NCBI GenBank assembly: GCA_023614405.1
Contig: CM042684.1
Coordinates: forward strand, 465,381,650 to 465,445,649
DNA from: Avena insularis
Taxonomy: Eukaryota > Streptophyta > Magnoliopsida > Poales > Poaceae
Length of the DNA: 64,000 bases
Direction: 5' to 3'
The position numbers and the translations under genes are program-made. Position 1 is the first letter of the stretch, and every line of letters starts with the position of its first letter. The notes under the pieces were generated by a model that had not been told where the DNA came from, did no database searches, and worked only from the letters and a program-made list of their open reading frames with translations. Shown here one piece after another: positions 11,099 to 22,603 of the stretch.

Positions 11099-12610
11099 GC
11101 TTCATGATCCTTGTCATTAGCTTCCTCTATTGTTGGCGCGGTGACCACTGGAACAATTTCAGGTGCTGCGCTACTCTCCAATTCAAGAGAAGGTTCAACA
11201 ACCTCGTCTAGCTCTACTTTCCTCCCACTCACTTCTTTCGAGAGAAACTCCTTCTCAAGAAAGGAACCGTTCTTCATACAAACACTTTGCCTTCGGTTCT
11301 GTGATAGAAGGTATACCCAATAGTTTCCTTAGGGTATCCTATGAAGACGCATTTCTCCGCTTTGGGTTCGAGCTTGTCAGGCATCAACTTCTTGACGTAA
11401 GCTTCGCATCCCCAAACTTTAAGAAACGACAACTTAGGTTTAGCACCAAACCACAGTTCATACGGTGTCGTCTCAACGGATTTAGATGGAGCCCTATTTA
11501 AAGTGAATGCAGCGGTTTCTAATGCATAACCCCAAAATGATAACGGCAAATCAGTAAGAGACATCATCGATCGGACCATATCTAATAGGGTTCGATTCCG
11601 GCTCGTACACACCATTGCGCTGTGGTGTTCCGGGTGGCGTGAGTTGTGAAACGATTCCACTTGCTTTCAGATGCGTGAGAAAATCATAACTTAAATATTC
11701 GCCCCCATGATCGGATCATAGAAACTTAATCTTTCTGTTACGATGGTTCTCCACTTCATTCTGAAATTCTTTGAACTTTTCAAACGTTTCAGATTTATGT
11801 TTCATTAAATAGATATACCCATATCTACTTAAGTCATCGGTAAAAGTGAGAAAATAGCGATATCCACCGCGCGTCGAAACACTCATCGGTCCGCATACAT
11901 CGGTATGTATGATTTCCAACAAGTCCGTTGCTCGCTCCATCATACCGGAGAACGGGGTTTTGATCATCTTGCCCATGAGGCATGGCTCGCATGTGTCAAA
12001 TGATTCAAAATCAAGTGACTCCAAAAGTCCATCAGAATGGAGTTTCTTCATGCGCTTTACACCAATATGACCTAGACGACAGTGCCATAAATAAGTAGTA
12101 TTATCACTATCTACTTTGCATCTCTTAGCCTCAATGTTATGGATGTGTGTTTCATCCCTTTCGAGATTTAGAAGAAATAAACCATTCACAAGAGGTGCAT
12201 GACCATAAAAGATGTTACTCATATAAATAGAACAACCATTATTCTCCGATTTAAATGAATAACCGTCTTGCAATAAACACGATCCAGAAATAATGTTCAT
12301 GCTCAACGCAGGCACATAATAACATTTATTAAGGTTTAAAACTAATCCTGAAGGTAGAACTAAGGAGAGCGTGCCGACGGCCATCACATCAACTCTTGAT
12401 CCGTTGCCAACACGCATCGTCACCTCATCCCTCGCAAGCCGCCGTCTATTCCGTAGCTCCTGTTTCGAGTTACAAATATTAGCAACTGAACCAGTATCAA
12501 ATACCCAGGCACTACAACGAGGGCTAGTAAGGAAAACATCAATAACATGTATATCAAATATACCTTTGATGGTGCCAGCCTTCTTGTCCGCTAAGTACTT
12601 GGACGATTAT
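11038..12610 (-). pseudogene. Copia protease-integrase region with stop and frameshifts
   Basis: The first frame, from about 12610 down to 11716, holds the protease active site VFDTGS (DTGS at 12487-12498), the GAG-pre-integrase zinc motif (WHCRLGH ... DTCEPCLMGK) and the first part of the integrase core (IHTDVCGP, YFLTFTDDLSRY). It ends at an in-frame TGA (11716-11718) immediately before the second integrase block. The rest (SRNRTLLDMVRSMM ... GYPKETIGYTFYHR) is read in another frame (11274-11660). A further shift at about 11277 moves the linker (NGSFLEKEFLSKEVSG) to the 11038-11277 frame. One nonsense change and at least two indels therefore break the polyprotein. Confidence 0.88.
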
Positions 12611-12613
12611 GCT

Positions 12614-13360
12614 TCAGTGACCCTTGTCCTTGCAATAGAAGCACTCAGTGTCCGGCTTAGGACCAGACTTGAGCTTCTTCTCAGCAGGGGCAACGCGCTT
12701 GCCGCCGCCTTTCTTGAAGGACTTCCTTGCACCCCTACCTTTCTTAAAGGTGGGGGGCTTGTTGACCATCAACACATGATTATTCTTTTTGATGTTCACC
12801 TTCGCTACTTTCATCTTAGCAAAGAGCTCAGTGATCATATCAGTGGAACCAATCTGATTATGATCAACTACAAAACTTTTGCAGCTAGGAGTGTCAATCT
12901 TGAGCTCCTCTGGAATCTTGCAGTCCAGTTGCTCAAGGTGTTGAGTGTAGCCCGACATCTCAATGGCGTGCTCACTAACGGAACTCCCTTCCTCCATCTT
13001 GTAGTTAAAGAATTTCTTAGAGATCTCATATCTCTCAGAACGGGCTTGAGTCTGAAACATGTTTTTCAGCTCCTTGAGAATCTCAAAGGGCCCGGCGAAC
13101 TCCTCAAAACAATTTTGAAGATCCGATTCCATAGCATACAACATGGCGATCTTAATCAAATCATAATCATCCTTGCGCGACTGATAAACAGCTTTTTCAT
13201 CACCAGACGTTAGGGCGTCACCTAGCGCTTTCTCAAGAACATAGTCCTTTTGTCCACCAGCGAGAATGATTCTCAAAATGCGGAACCATTTGGTGAAGTT
13301 AGACCCATCGTTTCTAAGCTTTTCTATCTCAGCAAAAACGTTGAAGTTGAAGTTGGCCAT
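12614..13360 (-). CDS. Copia gag, truncated within the zinc knuckle
   Basis: 248 codons starting MANFNFNVFAEIEKLRNDG, with a UBN2-type Copia gag (GSNFTKWFRILRIIL, YDLIKIAMLYAMESDLQ, ARSERYEISKKFFNYKM) and a basic region near 205-235. The C-terminal CCHC knuckle starts CFYCKDKGH and is cut by a stop directly after the His. Sequence continuing past the stop suggests single-base losses there, and the position of the last Cys reads as Arg, so the knuckle is damaged as well as interrupted. The start lies 1.2 kb from the 5' LTR, after a long leader. Confidence 0.9.
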   Translation of the reverse strand: MANFNFNVFAEIEKLRNDGSNFTKWFRILRIILAGGQKDYVLEKALGDALTSGDEKAVYQSRKDDYDLIKIAMLYAMESDLQNCFEEFAGPFEILKELKNMFQTQARSERYEISKKFFNYKMEEGSSVSEHAIEMSGYTQHLEQLDCKIPEELKIDTPSCKSFVVDHNQIGSTDMITELFAKMKVAKVNIKKNNHVLMVNKPPTFKKGRGARKSFKKGGGKRVAPAEKKLKSGPKPDTECFYCKDKGH

Positions 13361-14564
13361 GTGATCTACAGTATTTGCAAGTATAATTTAGACTATGTTC
13401 ATGATAAATAGTTCAACTTAATCAAATTACTAGATGAACTCCCACTAAATTCAACATCCCTCAAGTTGTTTAGTGAACACGATCCAAATTCACCACACCT
13501 AATCCGATCATCACGAGAAGAGATGTGGTTTCAATGGTGGACAACGAAGTGTCGATCATATCATTCATATGACTCATGCTTAACCTTTCGGTTCTTGTGT
13601 TCCGAGGCCATGTCTGTACATGCTAGGCTCGTCAAGTTAGACCCAAGTATTTCCGCGTGTGCAAAACTGGCTTGCACCCGTTGTATGTGCGAGAGTCTAT
13701 AGCACCCGATCATCACGTGATGCTTGGACACGATTTAACTTTCGCAACGGTGCATACTTGGGGAGAACACAGTTTTTATCTTGCTCTTTAAGTGAGGAAT
13801 CATCTTATAATGCTACCGTCGCGATCTAAGCATAATAAGATACATAAAAGGATAAACATCACATGCATATAACTTTATGTGACATGGTATAGCCAATCTT
13901 CGCGCAATGATCTCCATCTTGTGCGTTCCGGCATGATCTCCATCACTCCACCATGATTGCCTCCACCACGAATAGCAACTACAACTATTGCTAACTACTT
14001 AGCGATAAAGTAAAGCTATTACATGGCGTATAAGAAGTTGACTCGCAGGTCATACACAATTATAAAGACAACCATATGGCTCCTGTCGGTTGTGTACTCA
14101 TCGACATGCAAGTCGTGAAACATTACAAAACATGATCATCGCATACAATATACACATCACATCTTGGGCCATACCATATCACAGAAAATACTCCCTGCAA
14201 AAACAAGTTAGACGCCTCTACTTTGTTGTTGCATGTTTTACGTGGCTTATGGGAGTAGATGCTAAGAACGATTCTTACCTACGGAAAGCCACAACGGTGA
14301 TATTATGGTTGCCAAACTCCGGTGTTAATCCCATGACAACTATAGTGAGAGAAATCGACATCCACCACCATGTGTGGTACAAGCCACACGTCAAGTCTTG
14401 AGCCGGTCATGAAGCGACATCGCGTAAGGTTGGCCTGGACCGCTTCAATCTCACTATCCCGCGTCATAAGAAGAACACAAACAAGAGGCTTGCAACAGAA
14501 AACATCAACGCCCGCAACAACCATGTTGCGTTCTACTCGTGAATCACATCTACGCATAGATCTA
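13361..14564 (-). other. Copia 5' untranslated leader
   Basis: About 1.2 kb between PBS and gag with no credible ORF. Its start (GAGCTAGATCTATGCGTAG) matches the start of the leader of the plus-strand Copia at 62240, showing that the two elements are related. Confidence 0.75.
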
Positions 14565-14576
14565 GCTCTGATACCA
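14565..14576 (-). other. Copia primer binding site (initiator Met tRNA type)
   Basis: Minus-strand TGGTATCAGAGC, one base from the 5' LTR end. This is the standard PBS complementary to the 3' end of plant initiator tRNA-Met. Confidence 0.93.
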
Positions 14577-14577
14577 C

Positions 14578-16300
14578 TGAAGGGTTTCACAGCATAGTAA
14601 ATCAAAATTTTCTACGGAAGCGAACAGAGGGAAAGCCAAGATCTAATCTAGGAGATGCAAACAACGAGAGAGATTGGATTAGATCTTCATACCCTTGAAG
14701 ATTCAGCAATGAACGCTCGTTAAATCGAGCGTGGGTGATGTAGTCGTACTCGCTTCTCCTCCTCGCGATCCGATCCGATCTAGCACCACAAGTGGCGGTG
14801 CCTCCGTGAGATGCACACGTGCAGCACCTCGACGTCTCCTCCTTCCTCGGACCAGCAAGTATGGTGGAGAGATGGATTGGATCTACAACACGACGGCGTG
14901 GTGTATATGGTGGAGAATTTCTGCAGCAGGGCTTCGCCCACAAACAGTCGGGAGGGAGAGAGGAGGGCAGCAGGGCAACTAGGGTTTGGAGGAAAGGTGT
15001 GTGTGGGGGAAGGGGGCGCACCAGCCCTCTATATATAGAGGGGGGGTGCGGCCAGCCCTTGCCCATCCTCCAAGCCTATCTCTAGTTTAAACGATTTAAA
15101 CTCTCCCTTATCTAGAAATTCTATCTCTAGATTTAAACGAGTTAAATCTATCTAGAATCGGCTGGGCCCTATGGGGCCTTGTGCCCCTGGCCCAATGCGG
15201 CCAGGACACTCCCTCATAGGCCCATGCCCCCTCCCGGAAGGTGGGGCCACGTTGGTCCCCTTCCGGAAGGTTCTAGAAGCTTCCGGTACAATACCGATTA
15301 ACCCGAAACTATTCCGAACTCCAAAAACTGCACTGCTTTATATGAATCTTATTCTCCGGACCATTCCGGAACCTCTCGTGATATCCCGGATCCCATCCGA
15401 GACTCCGAACAAAAATTCATAAACCAATTATCCAATCTATCCTAGCGTCGAGACACGTTAAGTGTGTGACCCTGCGGGTTCGAGAATATGCAGACATGAT
15501 CTTCTATCAATAATCAATAGCGGGGTCTGGGCACCCATATTGACTCCCACACATTCATCGATGATCATATCGGATGAACCACGATGCCAGGATTCAATCA
15601 ATCCCATATATATATTCCCTTCGTCTCGCGATATTTTACTTGCCCGAGATTCGATCGTCGGTATCGTCATACCTAGTTCAATCTCGTTTACAGCAAGTAC
15701 TTTACTCGTTCCGTAATCCGATATCACTTTGTGATTAACTCCTTAACCACATGCTTGCAAGCGGTGTTGATATCGACACGAAAGGGGCCCGAAGCATATC
15801 TCTCCGACTTGGGAGGGACAAATTCCATCTCGATACATACAACCCAACAGATACTTTCCGATCACCTGAGAGACACCTTTATGATCACCCTCTCATAGGA
15901 TGACGTTTGATGACCTCAAAGCTTTCTTCCGATACCAGGGAGTTGTATTATCTCATGGTCTAAGGAATACAATATTTGACATGAGAAAAGCTTCGCAAAG
16001 ACGAACACGATGAAACGATCTAATAGCTTTGCTTAGTTTGGGTCTGTCCACCATATCATTCTCTCAATGATATGATATCATTATCAATTGACAACTCATG
16101 TCTATGGTTAGGAAACCTTAACCATCATTGATCAATGAGCTAGTCCATAGAGGCGTACTAGGGACACGGTGTTGTTCACAAACCACACAAGTATTAAAGT
16201 TTTCGCTTAATACAATTCTAGCATGGAATATAAACTTTATCATGAACAAGAATTATAATAATAACATCTTTATTATTGCCTCTAGGGCATAATTCCAACA
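14578..16300 (-). repeat. 5' LTR of the Copia element
   Basis: 1723 bp; on the minus strand it starts at 16300 and drives transcription toward lower coordinates. A TATA-like CTCTATATATAGAG is at 15027-15040. It is nearly identical to 7669-9390. Confidence 0.93.
15027..15040 (-). promoter_or_regulatory. TATA-like box of the Copia 5' LTR
   Basis: Palindromic CTCTATATATAGAG in the expected mid-LTR position, present identically in both LTRs. Confidence 0.6.
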
Positions 16301-16305
16301 AGGGC

Positions 16306-17593
16306 TTGCTGCCCGGATTCCCTAACGCGGAGAGATCGTGGGGCTGTCGCCGGCCGACGTGACAACGGAAACCCTCGCCCACTGCGGATTCTTTCGGCCG
16401 AGAGTCGACGTGGTAGGGGAGAACCTTGTCCTCCGCGGGTTCTCACGACGATATCGTGCGGTAGGTCCTGTTTGTGCCAGAGATACGCTCTAACAGATGG
16501 TATTCGTACGTAGGTTTTTAGAAACGCGTTTTTGCACCTTCCCTTGCACATCTCTACTTTCGGTTTTTCGTGGCAACACATGGAGTATAAGACGCTCATC
16601 ACGGTTTTCGAGATAGCCTCTTTTCTCTCCCACATTCGCCTCTTCTTGCACCCATCGACAGTTGCGTGCGTTGGTCCGGTGAACACACTCGATGCCAGCG
16701 ATGCGGCTGCCAATGGGTGTGAGTTCATAATGGTAGATGGCTGGATACACGACGAGCACCTGGCCTCCCGAACTCCGGTGCGGTCATAGCATGGGTCTCG
16801 CTCGCGTTTCCCATCCGATCTAGCTTGCTATGTGGGGGATTCTCGAATCATCGACCACGGCGCGTGTGGTGGCGCTCAAACCAGCGACACAACATGGGTA
16901 GTAGGTACGTATTATACCGCTCTTATTTTTGTTATCTTTTGCTTTGTCGACGTTTTTCGTTTGCTTCTTTCTTCCTTTTTTTTTGTTTCTCTCATGTTGA
17001 GCATCGAACACGCTGAATGCGAAACCGTTGACTGAGAGACTGTTAACTACGAGACTGTTTGGTGGGAAACTGTTGAGTGCGAACACACCGAATGCGAACA
17101 CGATCATAGACGAGACACGTTGAGAATGAAAATATGTTAGAGGATCGAAGACTTTCATAGCAAACAGAAAATATTCGAACACGTTGAGATGGAAAGGAAG
17201 GCCGGATATGAAACTTTGAGTAGTAACGATGCACAAGTACTATACATCATTTATTGCGAAATCGTTCAATGCGAAACATTCAAATGTAAGAGAGAACATA
17301 AGAAAACAAAATGTATTGAATCGTGTTGCTTTACACTAAAATAGTCGGGTTGTACATCAAATCGTCTTGCTCACTGAAATAATCGAGAGGCACGACCGTT
17401 ATCAAAATCTAGAGACAAGATATGAGTGTACACATATGTTGGGTGATGCATAAGATTATCACCGTTGCATGTTTATATGAGAAGGGATGACTGGATATTG
17501 ATAGAAATCGTGTCTCAAGTCTTAAATATGCATGTTATGTTAATTCATGGTTAACTAACGTAGGATAATTTATTGGGACCTTGGAACTTTATA
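16306..17593. other. Unassigned sequence, right side of the Copia target
   Basis: It continues the DNA interrupted at 7663. A 148-codon minus frame (16282-16728) and shorter frames have no recognisable motif. At 17000-17290, degenerate repeats of GCGAAACCGTT / GAGACTGTT are seen. I see no gene that can be supported. Confidence 0.3.
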
Positions 17594-17658
17594 TTGTCAC
17601 ACGCAAATATGACCGTTAGTTTTTAGGATCTAAACTTGTCACACGCAAATATGACCGT
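17594..17658. repeat. Two direct copies of a 23-bp sequence at a Gypsy truncation point
   Basis: TTGTCACACGCAAATATGACCGT is present at 17594-17616 and 17636-17658, separated by 19 bp. The second copy directly abuts Gypsy RNase H sequence. It could be a local duplication made when the Gypsy element was truncated. Confidence 0.7.
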
Positions 17659-18655
17659 AAAAACTCTCTCTCAGTAGTAGCATAGTTTCTTTGATCCTCA
17701 TAAAGGGATCTACTAGCATATTGGATGACATTCAAACCAACACTATCACTTTGTCCTAAAATAGCCTCAATTGTGTAGTCACTAGTATCACAAATGATTT
17801 TGAAAGGTTCCCACCAATTAAGAGGTTGAATGATTGGTGCATAAACCAAAGCTTTCTTGAGTTGCTCGAAGGATGAATGTCATTATCAAAAATAAATGGA
17901 ACATCTTTTTGTATGATGTTAACTATAGGAGCGACAGTTTTTGCAAAATCTTTAATAAATCATTTATCGAATCCAGAATGCCCAAAAAAGTTTTTAACTC
18001 TTTTAGTATCTTGGGGCCTAGGTAGTCTATCTAATGTAATGATTCTTGAATCATCTATCTCAGTACCTTTTTCAGAAACCCTATGACCAAAAACTATACC
18101 TTCTCGCACCATGAACCTATGGCATTATTAATTCAAAACGAGGTTTGTTTTTTGCACTACTGCAAAACTTTGTTAAGATTATAGAGACAACTTTCAAAAG
18201 CAAAACCATAGACAGTAAAATCATCCATAAGTACTTCTATAATATTCTTAACAAAATTATAAAAAATCAAGCATTCTTGAAAAGTTGTTATAGCATTACA
18301 TAAACCAAAAGGTATTAGCATGTAGGCATAAGTACCATAAGGACAAGTAAAAGTTGTTTTCTCTTATGGCTGGATGGCAATATGAGAGTAACCAGAATAA
18401 CCATCAAGAAAATAAAAATAAGAATTACTTGTTAGTCTCTCAAAGATTTGTTCCATAAAAGGTAGTGGTTTATGTTCTTTCAAGGTATCCTTATTCAATT
18501 TCCTGAAATTGATGCACATTTTGTATCCATTAATAGTTCTTATAGGAATTAGCTCATCCTCATTATTATGTATAATAGTAAGTCCTCTTTTTTTAGGATA
18601 CAATGAGTAGGACTAACTCACTTGATAAACAGATCAAAAAGAAATTGTGAAGCCT
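17659..18655 (-). pseudogene. Gypsy RT and RNase H remnant
   Basis: RT starts near 18640 and includes PKKRGLTIIHNNEDELIP, MCINFRKLNKDTLKEHKPLP and FYFLDGYSGYSHIAI (18364-18603). A stop follows, then more RT-like sequence at 18100-18350 (palm region, with YMLIPFGLCNA-like residues out of frame). The RNase H start (WWEPFKIICDTSDYTIEAIL, RNYATTEREFL) lies at 17616-17849. Multiple stops and frameshifts make it non-functional. Confidence 0.8.
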
Positions 18656-19800
18656 AAGAAGCATCTAGCTTGACACAAGCGCCGCCGCCAGTGAGACCAC
18701 AAGAGTCTAGGGTTTTCACCCGGAGCCCTAATGTGGTGAGAGTAGCCACAACAACACCCCCAAGATGGTAAGAACGCCCATAGGCGTCGCTGCTGTCGGT
18801 GCTGAAGCACTAGGCTTTTGCCCGGAAAAACTCTCGCCACATTCGATATCTCGAACCATCATGAATCCTCGAGCTGAGCTTCCAAATGCGATCTAGGTGC
18901 TCCCACCACCAGGACCCCTCGATGCCCACTCCATATCACCCTCATGGTCCAAGGAGAAGAGCCACCACCACCACCACGTCGCCCCACCATCGAGACGCCC
19001 GTGCAGTCCACCTTCTCGGGGTCGCTGCCCCAGCATCCGAGAAATCGTGTCCATGTAGCAAGGAGTCACGTGTGACCTGCGAGACGGGTGAAGGAGTGAG
19101 GTCGGATGGCAGCATCGGCTCGACCTCCTGGAGGAGACCGTACTCCACCACCGTAAGCGGTTGCCAGTCGGACGCTGCGATAGGGCCACACCAGAACCAG
19201 ATAGGCCTGGACGGCCTAGATCAGGCTTGTAAAAGCCCCGCAACTACGTTGTAGCAGGGAGTGTCCATGCCATCATTACCCTCGTGTCCGAGCCCCTCCT
19301 ATACCCCTCCAGAAGGCAACCACGCCGTGCAAGGAGGCCCGCCGAGGCCTAGATGGGCTTGTAGGGCCGCCATCGGCGCATTGGTCAGTCACCAACAATG
19401 TGTCGCCCTGTCGTCCTGTAATGCCACAACTTCACCCTGCCACCACGAACCGTCCCACCAACGTTGGGATATCCAGGAGCAGAGGGCAGCTACCATCGAG
19501 AACCACATCCGTTGCAAGGAGAACAACAAACGCCGCCTCCACTTGCGGTGCGTCGCCCTGGCGCTGCCCGCCGCCGCCGCCGCGCTAGATCTTGGCCACC
19601 CCTGCCGAAATACACAACCGCCGGGGAGAGCACCGCCTCGCACGGGCCTCCGGGCGTCGGGTAGAGAAGTGCCAGCCGCTGCCGGCACCATGCGGGGTTT
19701 GCTTGGCGGTTCACACCGGCGACAGCCGGGGAGGAGGGGGAGGCGAGGGACTAGGGTTTCCGCCCCCTAGTTGCTCGGGAGCGACAGAGTAGTGGGGATG
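18656..19800. other. GC-rich insert of unknown origin inside the Gypsy
   Basis: About 1.1 kb with roughly 60% GC, sharply different from the AT-rich Gypsy around it. Long frames on both strands (for example 19261-19770 plus) are Arg/Pro/Ala-rich with no domain and are typical of spurious ORFs in GC-rich DNA. It may belong to the same insertion as the LTR at 19801-21184 or be a separate fragment. Confidence 0.35.
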
Positions 19801-21184
19801 TGTCAGGTCGTCACTCTCAACTCCTCATACTACCCTTTTACTAAACTCTATGCTAGGCCGTGTAGACAAAACAAAAAACTTTTCTACGCGGTGCTGCCAA
19901 GATCTAGCTGAGGTGATAGGCCACGAGATTACCACTAGACACGCAGATGCGGAACTTGATGTAGTACGTCGAGGCAGTGCAGTCTGTTCCCACAAATAGC
20001 TCCTCTGGATTCGCCACAAACTCCTTCATCTTTAGCATCACACGTGCAACGCCTTTACCAGGATCCACACTTGCAGTAAGGAGCACCAAGTAGAGGATTG
20101 ATTGATCCTGTCTAATCCTATTTGGTGTGTGAGGAAGTGATCGCTAGGTTAAGGAAATATCCCTTGTTACTCCACTTATATACACCCCTAGTTGGGCTCA
20201 ACACTTGAGGCACATCTAGACTGTACCCCAATGTACATATGGATCCAATCCACATGTATCACTTACCCTTAAGTATGTGACCTTGTAAGTTCACGTACAC
20301 CTAGACACGACATGAGCTATACTTTCAAGTGTCACGTCATGGATCTGAGTCCAACTCACTCCCATGAACACTTGTTCTCACGTCGATAGATGGTAGTGAC
20401 CTCTAGCAAGACGTGCCCACTTCCAAGTGTTGTAAATTCTAAACACAACCTTCAACGTGACTTCCGTTCAAGTCCCTTTGCCTCATGATATACCTTGTCA
20501 AGCTATAGGTGAGTAGTTTCTATCCCTTTAATATATCAACTCTCTTCGCATTCCATGATGTATGTTTCAGTCGACTAACACTTAGTCTGACTCCTCAGTT
20601 AACACTTAACTGAGTCGCACATGGCCATGCTTCTGAATCATATCACACAAGAGGGCCTAAAAAATATCTCTCCATTATGGAGGGGCAAATCTCATCTTGG
20701 TAATCCACATCACGCGACTTGATCCACGGTTGGCCCGAACTCTACCTTTTTAATTGTCCTTTTACTAAACAACATTTGATATAACCTAAGTCGGTCAATC
20801 CATAACTCGGATCGTGTAATCACCTCAGGTCTAAGGATTCCATTGCATGAGATTGCAAATGACAACATGCTCATTGCATCTCAACTTTGGATCAGTCTGA
20901 CTCGCTAAAAAATTTAGCCAAATCATTGTAAGTCGGATTAGCATCACCATGCCCATGATAAGTGGAACTAGGTTATCAGCTGACTTGCACATAAGTTGTG
21001 TGTCCGGCACAACCTCGATGACAAATGAAAATTTAGTATGAACAACATATATATATATAGTTCCACAAATGAATCATATATTCAATGATATATATCAAAT
21101 GTTCATACAAGGACTACTCAACAATTTTATGAATATATTGGGAAATACATAATATATGATTGACTCTAGGGCATATTCCCAACA
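19801..21184 (-). mobile_element. Copia-type LTR, probably solo, inside the Gypsy
   Basis: On the minus strand it starts TGTTGGGAATATGCCCTAGA at 21184, the hallmark start of BARE/Angela-like LTRs. A TATA-like GTATATAAG lies near 20180. The base after the LTR (21185) resumes Gypsy coding sequence (residues DKTPNVE on the minus strand), so there is no PPT or internal Copia domain on that side. The lower end near 19801 is uncertain, and I could not find the 5-bp target repeat. Confidence 0.6.
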
Positions 21185-22603
21185 CTCTCCACATTTGGTG
21201 TTTTGTCAAAATAATCATCAAGTTCTTATTTTTCTTGATCTTTAGGAATTGTATCATAATTTCTTAAGCTTATCTCCAATTAATCCCGTGGAGTACTAAA
21301 ATATATTACAGATAGTTATGCAATGGATTTTCTTTCTTGTATTTCGATATTCTTATCATAAGGTTGCCTTTTGGATTAAAAATAAATAAATTTTACCTCC
21401 TCTTCTCCAAACTACAAGGAAATATTCTCTTTCTTGCCATATATATTAGCTTTGGTTAGAACAAAGAATGGCATTCCTAGGATAATAGGGTAGTATCGAT
21501 CTAAAGTCAAATCAATAACATGGAAATCAATAGGATAAACAAAATGCCCCACAATGATATAAGTATCACATATGATTCCATCAAATTTCTTGCAAGTCCT
21601 ATTTCTTAACATGAAGAATCAGTAGGTTCTAACTTTGGATCATCAAGATGATAACTGACTGCTTAAAAATAGCATAAGGAAGAATATTTATGGAAGAATC
21701 TAAATCAAAAATTCCTGTATAAGTGTTTTCCTTAATCTTAAAAGGAATTCTAGGTTTACCTTCATCCTTACCTTTGGTTTTTCCTTCCACCATTCATGAG
21801 GAACTGTTACTAAGCATCATTACTTCATTATAAATGTATTTCGGTTCAACTAGTTCCTTCACTATATCAATATTAGACTTGATGATTCCCAAGTTCCTTG
21901 CCAACTTCTTTTATCTTCTTGTGTCTCCCATGTACCTTTTCTTCTCCTTTGATGATGGATCTTCATCCATGTGTACCTTTGTTTTCCCTGCCAATTTACT
22001 TCCCATAACTGTTTTCATGAATTCTTTTACATTAGGGGGTTCGAAATATTCCCATTCTTAAGGTCACTACAAATGCTTGGCATAGGTTTCAACAATATGC
22101 ATGATCATTTCAGGATTGAGGTTAAAATCACATATTAAATCCCTACCTTACCAGAGTTTAGGAACTCCTTAATGCAATTATAATCGATAGTATCATTCCT
22201 TTTAGTGTTTTCCTATTCAACAAAAGTTTCTTTATCATTATGCATAGTTTATAAGAGGTTCCAAGCTTTATTTATTTCAAAGTCCATAAAATATCCATTA
22301 GAGGCAGTGTCTAAAATCATTCCTGTTTACAATACTAAGCCCTTCATAAAATATATGTAAAATCAACCATGGTTGGAGTCCATGGTGAGGCAGTTTCTAA
22401 GGAAACCTTTAAACCTTGTGTAGCCTTTGTGAAGGCTTTCTTCTGGGTGATTCTTGAAATTTGTGATCACTCGCCTTGCTCAGTGAGTTCTACATTCTGG
22501 ATAAAACATAGTCAAAAAGGTGGTGGATAATTTCTCCCAAGTGTTAGTTATATCTGTGGACCATTCTTTAAACCAAGTGTTGGTGGCAGTAATAGTGCAA
22601 AAA
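21185..22603 (-). pseudogene. Gypsy protease and C-terminal gag remnant
   Basis: The 66-codon frame at 21412-21612 contains the protease flap and C-terminal part (DLTLDRYYPIILGMPFF). Downstream to 21190 lies the PR-RT linker (STPRD, DYFDKTP), in broken frames. Above it, remnants of the gag-PR linker occur (KKRYMGDTRR near 21930). Gag core (TNTWFKEWSTDITNTWEKLS, TTFLTMFYP) is at 22480-22603. Many stops are present. Confidence 0.65.

Larger units (their letters stand above)
7669..16300 (-). mobile_element. Complete Copia LTR retrotransposon, BARE/Angela-like
   Basis: Direct evidence: two long LTRs (7669-9390 and 14578-16300), both starting TGTTGGAATTATGCCC on the minus strand and ending CCTTCA. 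There is a 5-bp target duplication AGGGC at 7664-7668 and 16301-16305, a PBS next to the upper LTR and a PPT next to the lower one. Gag, PR, INT, RT and RNase H are present in the Copia order (INT before RT). The LTRs differ by roughly thirty scattered changes and a few block differences by eye, so the insertion is fairly recent but not brand new. The coding region carries several frameshifts and stops, so it is not autonomous as it stands. Confidence 0.95.

Noticed and set aside
12371..13213. 280-codon plus frame opposite the Copia gag
   Set aside because: It is the antisense shadow of gag and protease.
14565..14576. tRNA-like sequence near the Copia LTR
   Set aside because: Only the 12-base primer binding site complementary to tRNA-Met is present; no tRNA gene.
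19261..19770. 169-codon plus frame
   Set aside because: GC-rich, low-complexity, overlapped by frames on both strands, inside a TE insertion; no motif.
21181..21200. CTCTCCACATTTGG next to a Copia-type LTR read as a polypurine tract
   Set aside because: On the minus strand these bases encode the Gypsy linker (DKTPNVE) continuous with the protease remnant, so this is Gypsy target sequence, not a Copia PPT.
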